Shown piece after piece: positions 1 through 7,934 of a DNA stretch of 64,000 nucleotides. Position 1 is the stretch's first letter. Each line of letters starts with the position of its first letter. A program made the position numbers and the translations under genes. A model generated the notes under the pieces. That model saw only the letters and a list, made by a program, of their open reading frames with translations, was not told where the DNA came from and ran no database searches. The stretch lies in NCBI RefSeq assembly GCF_028553765.1, contig NZ_CP067134.1, forward strand, positions 1,469,001 through 1,533,000, given 5' to 3'. This stretch comes from Paracoccus stylophorae. Its GTDB lineage: Bacteria > Pseudomonadota > Alphaproteobacteria > Rhodobacterales > Rhodobacteraceae.

Positions 1-234
1 AGCGGGATCGAGGGGTCGCGGCAGGCGCTGATCTTCGAGAAATTCTCGCGCCTGAACGATCCGTCCCGCGCGGGCGGCGCCGGGCTGGGCCTGGCCATCT
101 GCCGCGAGATCATGGAGGTTCTGGGCGGCGGCATCACCTATCTGCCGGGTCAGGGCGGGGCGGCATTCCGCATCACCCTGCCGCGCAGACCGCCCGCCGG
201 GGCCGCCGTCGCGCAGGATCAGGCGCAGCCGTAA
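1..234 (+). CDS. Sensor histidine kinase, C-terminal end (partial)
   Basis: Only the last 77 codons lie in the window; the gene begins upstream. The visible part is the end of a GHKL (HATPase_c) domain: an F-box-like stretch (IFEKFSRL), then the glycine-rich G2 box GGAGLGLAICREIM, then the closing strand GGAAFRITLP. This is the ATP-binding end of a two-component sensor kinase, probably cytoplasmic. A short Pro/Ala/Gln-rich tail follows the domain. Sensor domain, phospho-acceptor histidine and partner regulator are outside the window, so the signal cannot be named. The next gene starts 59 nt downstream on the same strand and could be co-transcribed. Confidence 0.85.
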   Translation, partial: SGIEGSRQALIFEKFSRLNDPSRAGGAGLGLAICREIMEVLGGGITYLPGQGGAAFRITLPRRPPAGAAVAQDQAQP

Positions 235-293
235 GGGTTTCGTAAACCTGTCTTTGCCAGATTGGTCCGCGCAGAAGGCGATTCGGATCGGGC

Positions 294-1454
294 ATGGCAC
301 AGGACGGCACAGCGGCGGCAGGCAGGGACACAGGGCCGGGGGGCGGCGTGCTGCGCCGGATGCTTGCCGCACGCCGTGAGGATCGGGACAGGCAGGGCCG
401 CGCGCCGCAGATGCCGCAACCGGTGCCGCCGACGCCCGCGCGTGCGGCGGCGACCGCCGTGGGGCGGGCCGCCGACCGCCTGTACGGGCTTGGCGTGCAG
501 CCCATTTCGGTCACGCCGGGGGCGCTGACGCTGGCGGAGCTGCCCGAACTTCTGCCCGCACCGGCGCTGCTGGTGGTGTTGCAGGGGCAGGGCGATCTGG
601 TGGGCGCGATGGCCCTGTGTCCGCAGGCCGTGACCGCGCTGATCGAGATCCAGACCCTGGGCCGGATCACCGCCCGCCCGGTCGAGGCGCGCCGCCCGAC
701 GCGCAGCGACGCGATGCTGTGCGCCGATTTCATCAACGCGCTGATGTCCGAACTGGCGTCCGAGATGGCCGGCCTCGACGGGTTCGAGGGGATCGCGGGA
801 TACCGCTATGCCAGCTATCTGGACGACCCGCGGCCCCTTGCGCTGATGCTGGAGGACAGGCCCTATCGCAGTCTGTGCTTCAAGCTTCGTCTGGGCGGGG
901 CAGAGACGCGCGAGGCCGCGATCTTCCTTGCCCTGCCGCAGCCTTCGGCGCCCGAACGGACGGTGCCGGCCAGCCGCGACCCGGATGCGGGGCGCACGGA
1001 AGCGCCTGCCGCCGCAACCGCGCAACCGCCCGCGCCGGACGTGCAAGCGGTCGCACTGGGCGCGACGGTCGGCGATGCGCCGGTCGATCTGGTCGGCGTG
1101 CTGTGCCGCCGCCGCATCACGCTTGGCGAACTTCGCGGCTTGGTGGACGGCAAGCTGCTGCATCTGCCCCGCGTCAGCCTGTCCGAGGCCCGGATCGAGA
1201 CGCCGGGCGGGCAGTTGCTGGCCGTGGGCAAGTTCGGCGAGGCCGAGGGTTGTCACGCGATCCGCCTGCGCGACCCTGCCGCGCCGGTGTCGCAGACTGC
1301 GCCATCCGGACCGGCGGCCACCGCCGCGCCGCCCCCACCGCCGACCGGACCAACGACCGGACCCGAGCCGCCGATGGACGATCTTGATGGGCCGGACTTG
1401 TTCAGACATGATGACCCGCATGAGGGCGCCGGACGCGACGGGACGGCGCCCTGA
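294..1454 (+). CDS. FliM/FliN-family (SpoA domain) protein, flagellar motor switch-like
   Basis: A 386-aa protein. Residues about 65-215 resemble the CheC-like middle domain of FliM. After a Pro/Ala linker, residues about 245-325 look like a SpoA (FliN/FliM C-terminal) domain, with the pattern VDLVGVLCRRRITLGELRGL and a GKFGEAEG turn. In flagellated bacteria FliM/FliN form the switch C-ring and bind CheY-P. Here no flagellar or chemotaxis gene lies nearby; the neighbours are a sensor kinase and the infA block, so a flagellar role is uncertain. The C-terminal 60 residues are Pro/Gly-rich and probably disordered. The ATG at 294 has no strong ribosome binding site. Family assignment is by motif recognition only. 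Confidence 0.6.
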   Translation: MAQDGTAAAGRDTGPGGGVLRRMLAARREDRDRQGRAPQMPQPVPPTPARAAATAVGRAADRLYGLGVQPISVTPGALTLAELPELLPAPALLVVLQGQGDLVGAMALCPQAVTALIEIQTLGRITARPVEARRPTRSDAMLCADFINALMSELASEMAGLDGFEGIAGYRYASYLDDPRPLALMLEDRPYRSLCFKLRLGGAETREAAIFLALPQPSAPERTVPASRDPDAGRTEAPAAATAQPPAPDVQAVALGATVGDAPVDLVGVLCRRRITLGELRGLVDGKLLHLPRVSLSEARIETPGGQLLAVGKFGEAEGCHAIRLRDPAAPVSQTAPSGPAATAAPPPPPTGPTTGPEPPMDDLDGPDLFRHDDPHEGAGRDGTAP

Positions 1455-1470
1455 TCGGCCCCACAGTGTC

Positions 1471-1505
1471 AAAAGCGTCGCACCCCACCGGGCAGAGGCG
1501 CTTTT
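1471..1505 (+). terminator. Possible hairpin terminator after the FliM-like gene
   Basis: Arms AAAAGCG (1471-1477) and CGCTTTT (1499-1505) pair across a 21-nt loop, and a T-containing run follows. It lies 16 nt after the stop of the FliM-like gene and before infA. The long loop makes it a weak candidate. A possible infA promoter (TTGAAA near 1509, CATCTA about 18 nt later) follows immediately. Confidence 0.35.
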
Positions 1506-1580
1506 CCCTTGAAATCGCCGGCTTTGAGACGCATCTAACCACCGTCCCGAATCCTGCGGGGCGATTGCAACGGAGTGACC

Positions 1581-1799
1581 ATGGCCAAGGAAGAAATGCT
1601 CGAATTTCCCGGCGTCGTGAAGGAACTCCTGCCCAACGCGACGTTCAAGGTCGAGCTTGAAAACGGTCATGAGATCATCGCGCATATGGCAGGAAAGATG
1701 CGAAAGAACCGCATCCGCGTTCTGGCCGGCGACAAGGTTCAGGTCGAGATGAATACCTATGACCTGACGAAAGGGCGGATCAATTACCGCTTCAAGTGA
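1581..1799 (+). CDS. infA: Translation initiation factor IF-1
   Basis: A 72-aa protein that is IF-1 over its whole length. It starts [19 protein letters not shown], has the family motif [26 protein letters not shown] (shown in parts: FKVELENGH, then [10 protein letters not shown]), and ends YRFK. IF-1 is a single OB-fold that occupies the ribosomal A site during initiation in the cytoplasm. The ATG at 1581 is chosen because GGAG lies 6-9 nt upstream; a GTG at 1575 would overlap that ribosome binding site. The length is normal for the family. maf follows after 28 nt, so infA probably leads an infA-maf-RNase E/G-yacG operon. Confidence 0.97.
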   Translation: MAKEEMLEFPGVVKELLPNATFKVELENGHEIIAHMAGKMRKNRIRVLAGDKVQVEMNTYDLTKGRINYRFK

Positions 1800-1827
1800 C
1801 CCGGCGGACGCTTCGCCGGGACAGACG

Positions 1828-2436
1828 ATGACGCTGGACCCATTTCCACCGTCGCTTGTATTGGGATCGGCCAGCCCGCGCCGGCTGGATCTGCTGGCGC
1901 AGATCGGGATCGTTCCCGCCGCATCGCGCCCAGCCCATATCGACGAAACCCCGCGCAAAGGCGAATTGCCGCGCGACTATATCCGGCGGATGGCGCTGGA
2001 AAAGGCCGAGGCGGTGGCCATCGGCGCGCACGAGGCGCTGCTGACGGCGGACACGACTGTATCGGTCGGGCGGCGGATTCTGGGAAAACCCGAAGATCGT
2101 GACGAGGCTGCGCGTTTCATGCGGCTGATGTCGGGTCGGCGGCATGTCGTGCTGACCGCCGTCGCCCTGCGCCATGGCGGGCGGACGCGGTGCCGTCTGG
2201 TGCAGACGACGGTGCGCATGCGGTCGCTGTCGCAGGCGGATCTGTACCGTTATCTGGATGCCGGCGACTGGCGCGGCAAGGCAGGCGGATACGCCATCCA
2301 GGGTGCCGCCGCCGCGTTCATCCCGTGGATACAGGGGTCGTTTTCGGCGGTCGTCGGCCTGCCGCTGGCAGAAACCGCCGCCATGCTGGCCGCCATCGGC
2401 GTCCTGCCGGATCACGTCAAGGGGTCCCCATGCTAG
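1828..2436 (+). CDS. maf: Maf-family nucleoside triphosphate pyrophosphatase
   Basis: A 202-aa Maf/HAM1-superfamily protein. Visible motifs are LGSASPRR near the N-terminus (substrate loop), DETPRKGE, the ALEKAEAV helix, [17 protein letters not shown] (catalytic acid region), [11 protein letters not shown], and [13 protein letters not shown] near the C-terminus. Maf enzymes hydrolyse dTTP/UTP or modified nucleotides to monophosphate and pyrophosphate and are linked to house-cleaning and cell-division control. The order of motifs resembles the dTTP/UTP (YhdE-type) branch, but substrate class is inference. The stop codon overlaps the start of the RNase E/G gene by 7 nt, which indicates translational coupling. 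Confidence 0.92.
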   Translation: MTLDPFPPSLVLGSASPRRLDLLAQIGIVPAASRPAHIDETPRKGELPRDYIRRMALEKAEAVAIGAHEALLTADTTVSVGRRILGKPEDRDEAARFMRLMSGRRHVVLTAVALRHGGRTRCRLVQTTVRMRSLSQADLYRYLDAGDWRGKAGGYAIQGAAAAFIPWIQGSFSAVVGLPLAETAAMLAAIGVLPDHVKGSPC

Positions 2437-3482
2437 GCCGGCAAGTCGTTCTGGGCCGACTTTTCGATGCGCCCGCCGCCGCGCTGATGGTCGATGGTCA
2501 ACTGGTCGATCTGAACGTCGATCCCGGCGCCGTGACCCCATTGGCGCCCGGCGCGATCTGCCGCGGCGTAACCGAGCGGCTGATGAAGGGGCAGGGCGGC
2601 GTCTTCGTGCGGCTTCCGGGCGAGCAGCGCGGATATCTGCGCGGCCGGTCCGGCCTGCGCGAGGGGCAGCCCATCCTGGTGCAGATCGCCGGGGTGGCCG
2701 AGGACGGCAAGGCTATCCCGCTGACGCGCCGGGTCCTGTTCCGGGGTCGTTTCGGGCTGGTGACGCCGGATGCGCCGGGCATCAACGTCTCGCGCCGGAT
2801 CCGCGACGACGATCTGCGCGGCCAGTTGCAGACGATCGGTCAGAACGCGCTGAAAGGCCGCGCATACGGGTTGATCCTGCGCAGCGCCGCCGCGTCGGCC
2901 GAAGCCGCGGCGATCGAGGACGAGCTTGCCACGATGCTGGATCTTGCCGACCGGATCATGGCTGAGACCGCCGGCCCGCCCGAATTGCTGCTGGACGCCC
3001 CGGACCCGTGGGAACAGGCTTGGCTGGACTGGGCCGAGCCAGAGCCGGACACGGTCGAACAGGGCGATGACAGTTTCGACACGTTCGGCGTCAGCGAGGC
3101 CGTCGACCGCATCCTGTCCGACCGGGTCGAGCTGCCCGCCGGCGCCAGCGCCTTCATCCAGCCGACGCGCGCGCTTGTCGCCGTCGATGTCAATACCGGC
3201 CGCGACACCACTCCGGCCGCCGCGCTGAAGGCCAATATCGCACTGGTGCGCGACCTGCCGCGCCAGCTGCGCCTGCGTGGACTTGGCGGCCAGATCGCGG
3301 TCGACTTCGCGCCGATGCCCAAACGCGACCGCGCCACGCTGGATCAGATCCTGCGCGCGGCCTTCCGGGGCGACGCGACCGAAACCACATTGATCGGATG
3401 GACGTCCATGGGTCTTTACGAAATCAGCCGCAAGCGCGACCGGATTCCCCTGGCGCAACTGGCCGGGCAGGGGGTGCGCTGA
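2430..3482 (+). CDS. Ribonuclease E/G family protein (short form)
   Basis: A 350-aa protein of the RNase E/G family, much shorter than RNase G of E. coli (about 490 aa). It has an N-terminal S1-like segment ([16 protein letters not shown]), the middle region [17 protein letters not shown], and the catalytic DNase I-like core with VDVNTGRDT (the metal-binding aspartate is in VDVNTG) and [13 protein letters not shown]. The cysteines of the Zn-link and the small domain are absent. Such short forms sit between maf and yacG in Rhodobacteraceae; they probably act in RNA processing. The ATG at 2430 overlaps maf by 7 nt, and the stop overlaps the yacG start by 1 nt. Confidence 0.85.
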   Translation: MLGRQVVLGRLFDAPAAALMVDGQLVDLNVDPGAVTPLAPGAICRGVTERLMKGQGGVFVRLPGEQRGYLRGRSGLREGQPILVQIAGVAEDGKAIPLTRRVLFRGRFGLVTPDAPGINVSRRIRDDDLRGQLQTIGQNALKGRAYGLILRSAAASAEAAAIEDELATMLDLADRIMAETAGPPELLLDAPDPWEQAWLDWAEPEPDTVEQGDDSFDTFGVSEAVDRILSDRVELPAGASAFIQPTRALVAVDVNTGRDTTPAAALKANIALVRDLPRQLRLRGLGGQIAVDFAPMPKRDRATLDQILRAAFRGDATETTLIGWTSMGLYEISRKRDRIPLAQLAGQGVR

Positions 3483-3646
3483 TGGCTGCGTGTCCGATCT
3501 GCGGCAAGGACAGCGTGCCCGCCTATCGTCCGTTCTGTTCCAAACGCTGCGCCGATGTCGATCTGGCGCGCTGGCTGCGCGGCGACTATGTCATTCCCGG
3601 CCCGCCCTTGGACGATGTCCCGGCGGACGACGATGAACGGGGCTGA
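3482..3646 (+). CDS. yacG: DNA gyrase inhibitor YacG
   Basis: A 54-aa zinc-finger protein. The zinc ligands are CPIC near the N-terminus and the FCSKRC pair about 16 residues on, followed by the family signature [18 protein letters not shown]. In E. coli YacG binds GyrB and inhibits gyrase; the physiological role is unclear. The start ATG overlaps the stop of the RNase E/G gene (TGATG), so this is the last gene of the operon. The acidic tail (PADDDERG) is typical. The protein is slightly shorter than the 65-aa E. coli form but complete. Confidence 0.93.
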   Translation: MAACPICGKDSVPAYRPFCSKRCADVDLARWLRGDYVIPGPPLDDVPADDDERG

Positions 3647-3730
3647 AAAATCCGCGTTTTGGGTCTGGACAGGCCGCATCGTCAGCCGTAAACACCGCCC
3701 CATGCACGACATCCTTTGGACGTCACGTGT

Positions 3731-3806
3731 GCCCGGATAGCTCAGTTGGTAGAGCAGCGGATTGAAAATCCGCGTGTCGGTGGTTCGAATCCGCCTCCGG
3801 GCACCA
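3731..3806 (+). tRNA. tRNA-Phe (anticodon GAA)
   Basis: A 76-nt cloverleaf. The acceptor stem GCCCGGA pairs with TCCGGGC; the D arm has AGTTGGTAGAG; the anticodon stem GCGGA/TCCGC encloses loop TTGAAAA with GAA at 3764-3766; the T arm has GGTTCGAATCC. CCA is encoded at 3804-3806. It lies 84 nt after yacG. Its 3' side borders the decayed, atypical stretch at 3807-4711, the usual position for tRNA-targeted integration. Confidence 0.97.
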
Positions 3807-4711
3807 CTCAAGTCTTCGAAGTTAGAGGGCTTTATCGACGAATACGTCGCAGAGGACACCCCCCATTCGCCGTTTATAAAGGTCAGGGTCACGAAAGCGC
3901 TTGTCTCTTTCAGCGCCTCACCCGTTCCCTCATGTTCCATACCAGATCGCTGCGAAGTTCCCGGCCGATGGGATGGCCGCCGATGGGATGCCCCACGTGG
4001 TCCTGGTTGCTCATCCTGCAGTGCGCATCCAGCGCGTCCTCGACCGAGCGGACCAAGGCCCAGCCGAAGCCCTGCGCCTTCACCATGTTCCGAAATGCTC
4101 CTGCACCAGGCTGGTGCGCTTTTCACTTCTGGCGTTGCCGGCCGCCTTGCCGCCGCTGCCGATCCCATTAGCGGATGGTGGATGACGGCATCGCGCGGCA
4201 GCACGACGCGCAGGGTGGAAGCGATGGCGCGCTGGACATCGGCCCTGGGGGTGCGGCGGGTCATCCGGGTCGGCCCGGCCTCGGACCCGGCCAGCGACAT
4301 GGGCACGCAGATCGACAAGGGCAATGTCGAGCGGATCGACCGCATCGTCGAGGACGCCATTGCCAAGGGCGCAAAGTCCATCGTGCGCGGCGGCCCGGCG
4401 ACCGAGGGCGATCTGGCCAAGGGCGCCTTCTATCAGCCCGCATGAACGGTCTGGCGGTGATGGACGACTTCGTCGAAGACAAGCACATTACCCTGTCCCA
4501 GGGTGTGATGTTCCCGCCAGAGGACAGGCCCAGGGGCCGTATCCAGATCTCTGTGGGCGACGGGTGCGGCCGCGGTCGAATGGACGATGTCCAGCACCGG
4601 CCTTTAATAGAAAGGCGCTCCAAACATTATCTTGTCACGGAAAATTTCAGAATGTTATGGTTTTTTCGTAACGGAGCGCCGGCCTGCGCGCCCTGCGAAC
4701 AGGAGAAAGAA
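3807..4711. other. Decayed region beside tRNA-Phe, no intact gene seen
   Basis: About 900 nt without a convincing intact gene. The frames that stay open lack ribosome binding sites and family motifs. One part (4245-4445) is an aldehyde dehydrogenase remnant, listed separately. The reverse strand around 3950-4100 encodes a protein-like run (KAQGFGWALVRSVEDALDAH) that I cannot assign, also without start or stop context. The stretch 4600-4690 is clearly AT-richer than the surroundings and probably holds the promoter and leader of the TRAP transporter genes. No transposase, integrase or repeat of the tRNA 3' end was seen nearby. Confidence 0.55.
4245..4445 (+). pseudogene. Aldehyde dehydrogenase fragment
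   Basis: An open segment reading VGPASDPASDMGTQIDKGN, then VERIDRIVEDAIAKGAKSI, then GGPATEGDLAKGAFYQPA and stop. This matches the part of NAD-dependent aldehyde dehydrogenases that follows the catalytic cysteine, up to the FYxPTLL motif, where it stops. About 66 codons remain of a family of about 480 residues; the NAD-binding domain, catalytic Cys and C-terminal domain are missing on both sides. It is therefore a remnant. It marks gene loss or a recombination scar between tRNA-Phe and the TRAP genes. Family assignment rests on recognition of this motif block. Confidence 0.6.
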
Positions 4712-5746
4712 ATGCACGGATTCATCAAGATTGGCATCGCGGCATCGGCTGTGGCTCTAACGGCAAACGATGTGGCGGCGCAGGAGTATACGCTTCGCCT
4801 GCACCACTTTCTTGGCGCACAGTCCTCTGCTCAGACGAGGATGATCGAGCCGTGGGTCGAGGCCGTAGAAGCGAACTCGGACGGACGTGTAGAGATCGAG
4901 ATCTTTCCGTCCATGACCCTGGGCGGTCGGCCGCCGGAACTGGTCAGCCAGGCGCGCGACGGCATCGTCGACATTATCTGGGCGATCAACGGTCAGACCC
5001 CTGGCCTCTTTCCGCGCACCTAGGTGATCGAGCTGCCGACGGTCTACGAGAACGACCCGGTGGCTGCAAATCTCGCCATGTACGACATGTTCGACGATTA
5101 TCTGGCAGACGATTACCGCGGCCTTGAGGTAATGTTTCTTCATGTCCATGCCGGCCAGGGTATTCATATGGCCGACACAGAGGTGCGCCGGCCGGAGGAC
5201 ATGGCGGATGCCAGTCTGAGAATTCCGTCCCGCACCGGCGCCTGGGTGATCGAGGCGCTGGGGGCCAACCCGGTGGCCATGCCCGTGACCGAGTTGCCGC
5301 AAGCCCTGTCCAAGGGCGTCGTCGACGGCGCGCTCATCCCGTGGGAGATCATCCCGGCGCTGAGCATCCAGGATCAGACCCAGTACCAGATCGAAGGGGC
5401 CAACCAGACCCGCTTCGGCACCAGCACCTTTCAGCTGTCGATGAACCAGGCCCGGTGGGACTCCTTCCCGGACGACATCAAGCAGGCCTTCCGCGACGCG
5501 TCTGACCGAGAATGGGTCGGCGAGATGGGTCGGGTCTGGCGCGAGGTCGACGATCTCGGGATCCAGGTCGCCATCGATGCCGGCAACACGCATGTCGTCC
5601 TGTCCGAGGAAGAGACTGCGGCCTTCGCCGATCGGCTCTCCACCGTGGTCGATCGCTGGACAGAGGACGTCAGCGGCGATGGCATCGACGGGGCGGCCCT
5701 GGTTGAGGCGGCCCGCGAGGCCATCGCGCGGAACACGGATAAGTGA
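4712..5746 (+). pseudogene. dctP: TRAP transporter substrate-binding protein DctP, interrupted by an amber codon
   Basis: A 344-codon reading frame interrupted by TAG at 5021-5023, with the same frame continuing on both sides. The N-terminal part has a signal peptide (MHGFIKIGIAASAVALTAN) and TLRLHHFLGAQS, and ends GLFPRT. The C-terminal part resumes VIELPTVYENDP and includes RIPSRTGAWVIEALGANPVA and TRFGTSTFQLSMN, both typical of DctP proteins. In the family the interrupted position is usually an acidic residue (FPRTEV), so one GAG to TAG change would explain it. AGGAG lies 6 nt before the ATG at 4712. The end overlaps dctQ. It would be a periplasmic binding protein for an organic acid. A sequencing error or suppression cannot be excluded. 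Confidence 0.8.
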
Positions 5747-6264
5747 GCGGGGAGGGCGCGCCGATACGCCGGGTCGGACCTCTCGGGTTGGTTGAAAGGC
5801 TGATCGACGGCTGGGCGCTCGTCGGAGGGCTCGTACTGCTGGCTGTGATCATCATCAACCTTGCCGCCGTCATCGGCGCCGCGATCGGGCGGCCCCTGCC
5901 GGGCGATTTCGAGCTGACCGAGATGGGGGTCGCGATCGCTGTCTTCGCCTTCCTTCCCTATTGCCAGTTGCGGGACGCCAACGTGACAGCCGACATCTTC
6001 ACCATGGGCGCGGGTCCGCAGCTTATCGCTGTGCTGAAGGCCTTCGCAGCACTGGTGGCTTCCGGGTTCGCGGTGATCCTGCTCTGGCGCATGTCGGCCG
6101 GACTCGTCGATATGCGCGAGTACGGCTACGCTACGGCGATCCTTCAGGTGCCGATCTGGCTCGCCTTCGTGCCGATCCTCGTCTCGCTGGCCCTTCTCAC
6201 GGCGGCCGCGCTGATCACGCTATTCGATTCAGTATCGACGGTGCGGGAGGGTTCGCATGCCTGA
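5743..6264 (+). CDS. dctQ: TRAP transporter small permease DctQ
   Basis: A 173-aa membrane protein with four predicted transmembrane segments (about residues 25-50, 65-80, 95-118 and 140-165), the size and topology of the DctQ family. The stretch between the first two segments, ELTEMGVAIAVFAFLPYCQL, followed by DANVTADIF, carries the DctQ hallmarks. It supports the large permease in sodium-driven solute uptake. The GTG start at 5743 overlaps the dctP stop by 4 nt, and its end overlaps dctM by 8 nt, so the three genes form one operon. The gene looks intact although dctP upstream is interrupted. Confidence 0.88.
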   Translation: MSGEGAPIRRVGPLGLVERLIDGWALVGGLVLLAVIIINLAAVIGAAIGRPLPGDFELTEMGVAIAVFAFLPYCQLRDANVTADIFTMGAGPQLIAVLKAFAALVASGFAVILLWRMSAGLVDMREYGYATAILQVPIWLAFVPILVSLALLTAAALITLFDSVSTVREGSHA

Positions 6265-7615
6265 TCCAATCACCCTTGGCTTCATCGCGCTGGCACTTCT
6301 CGTCGTGTTGATCGCGCTTCGGATGCCGATCGCCTATGCTATGATTATCGTCGGCGGCGGCGGCATTGCCGTAGTCAACGGGCTGTCGCTGCTCTTGAGC
6401 CAGCTCAAGACATTGGCATACGGCCAGTTCTCGGTATACGACCTGACAGTCGTACCGATGTTCATTCTGATGGGCGAACTGGCGGTGGTGGCGGGACTTA
6501 GCCAGGCACTGTTCCGCGGCGCGAACGCGTGGCTCGGATGGATGCGTGGCGGCACAGCAATGGCGGCGATTGCGGGCTGCGCAGGCTTTGGGGCGGTGTG
6601 CGGTTCCTCGCTTGCGACCGCCTCGACGATGGGCAAGGTCGCCTTGCCCGAGTTGAAGCGCTACAACTACTCCGGTGCCCTCGCCACTAGCACCCTGGCT
6701 GCGGGAGGTGTCCTTGGCATTCTGATCCCTCCCTCGGTTATTCTGATTATCTATGCCATCATCGTTGAAGCGAACATCGTGACGATGTTTGCGGCGGCAC
6801 TTCTACCCGGCATCCTCGCAGTGCTGCTATTCCTCGCCACCATCGCGATCTACGTCGCGATCTGGCCGGGTGCTGGTCCCAAGGGCGGCGCCGCCGACCG
6901 GGCCGAGTTCCGTGCTGCTACGCTAGGCCTCCTGCCGGTGGTGGGCATATTCGGAATCGTGCTGGGCGGCATCTATGGGGGTCTGTTCAATCCGACGCCC
7001 GCCGCCGCCGTCGGCGTCGCGCTGGTCACGATCTACGGACTGGCGCGCGGTCGGATCCGGCTCGCCACGATGAAAGCCGCGCTCTTCGCAACTGCCGCGA
7101 CCTCGGGGATGATCTACCTGATCTTGCTCGGCGCGGAGCTGATGAAGATTTTTATGAGCCGCATAGGGTTGCCCCAGCAGGCCGCCGCATGGATCATAGA
7201 ATCCGGCCTCGCGCCGATGATGGTGCTGGTGCTGATCCTTGTGGTTCTGATCGCTCTCGGCTGCCTGCTGGACAGCCTGTCGATGATCCTTCTCGTTATC
7301 CCCTTCTTCTGGCCGATGCTGATGGAGATCAACGGCGGGCTCTATCAGGGCGCGGAAGGCGCGGGCTTCGGAATGTCGACCGACGACCTGAAGATATGGT
7401 TCGGAATACTGGCACTGATCGTGGTTGAGCTGGGGCTGATCACGCCGCCCGTCGGGATGAACGTTTTCGTCATCTCGGCACTGGCAAAGGACACGCCGAT
7501 GATCGAGACCTTCAAGGGGGTCGCACCATTCTTCCTGGCAGAAATCCTGCGCGTTATCCTCCTTCTTTCCTTCCCCGTCATTTCTCTGTGGCTGCCGCAC
7601 TTGCTTGGAGGCTGA
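6257..7615 (+). CDS. dctM: TRAP transporter large permease DctM
   Basis: A 452-aa polytopic protein, normal for DctM. Family features include VVPMFILMGELAVVAGLS, GGTAMAAIAGCAGFGAVCGSS (shown in part: GCAGFGAVCGSS), GKVALPELKRYNYSGALAT, GILIPPSVILIIYAII, and the C-terminal ELGLITPPVGMNVFVI with about 12 membrane segments. It is the transport channel of a TRAP system in the inner membrane, powered by an ion gradient, probably for a carboxylate or similar small acid; substrate is not readable. It overlaps dctQ by 8 nt. Without a functional binding protein the system may be inactive. Base composition looks somewhat less GC-rich than that of the neighbouring housekeeping genes. Confidence 0.92.
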   Translation: MPDPITLGFIALALLVVLIALRMPIAYAMIIVGGGGIAVVNGLSLLLSQLKTLAYGQFSVYDLTVVPMFILMGELAVVAGLSQALFRGANAWLGWMRGGTAMAAIAGCAGFGAVCGSSLATASTMGKVALPELKRYNYSGALATSTLAAGGVLGILIPPSVILIIYAIIVEANIVTMFAAALLPGILAVLLFLATIAIYVAIWPGAGPKGGAADRAEFRAATLGLLPVVGIFGIVLGGIYGGLFNPTPAAAVGVALVTIYGLARGRIRLATMKAALFATAATSGMIYLILLGAELMKIFMSRIGLPQQAAAWIIESGLAPMMVLVLILVVLIALGCLLDSLSMILLVIPFFWPMLMEINGGLYQGAEGAGFGMSTDDLKIWFGILALIVVELGLITPPVGMNVFVISALAKDTPMIETFKGVAPFFLAEILRVILLLSFPVISLWLPHLLGG

Positions 7616-7934
7616 GAAGCTTATTTATGTCAGTCCTTCCGCAGGTGGTCTGCGCACCGTTCGATCCGGAGGAACAGCGGGGCGACCTCAAGATTGACTG
7701 CATCATACCGGATTTCGGGACGTCCGGCCTGGCCCCCGGAACGCTGGCACCGGATATCGACCTCGACGGCCGCGATCCGGTGCTTGGGACGGGCACCATT
7801 TAACCCCGGTGTCTCCCGCTCGCTTATGCAGGTTCGGCGCGGATGTCGTCGCGACGACAGCGGCTTACGCATCTGTGTTCCGCCGGCAGGGACTCGCGAC
7901 CGAAACACGGCCGCAAATCCCCGCCCTAATCGGT
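7616..7934. other. Region between dctM and moxR, no recognised gene
   Basis: About 320 nt. On the plus strand a 58-codon frame (7627-7803, ATG with no Shine-Dalgarno) and on the minus strand an overlapping frame (7630-7908) with protein-like content (RPEIRYDAVNLEVAPLFLRI) are open, but neither has a convincing start or recognised family. The minus-strand frame could be the tail of a broken gene. I see no terminator hairpin and no repeat of the tRNA-Phe 3' end that would mark the far edge of an island. Confidence 0.4.

Noticed and set aside
3716..4171. Open frame through tRNA-Phe on the plus strand (IAQLVEQRIENPRVGGSNPP)
   Set aside because: It is the literal translation of the tRNA-Phe gene, a well-known false gene type, and has no support downstream.
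3416..4420. 334-codon minus-strand frame across tRNA-Phe and yacG (RIRTTDTRIFNPLLYQLSYPG)
   Set aside because: Antisense of tRNA-Phe and yacG; no family match and no start site.
7627..7803. 58-codon plus-strand frame after dctM
   Set aside because: No Shine-Dalgarno and no recognisable family; too weak to call a gene.
3807..7934. Direct repeat of the tRNA-Phe 3' end as an attachment site
   Set aside because: No GGTTCGAATCC-like copy followed by the acceptor sequence was found before moxR, so attL/attR cannot be claimed.
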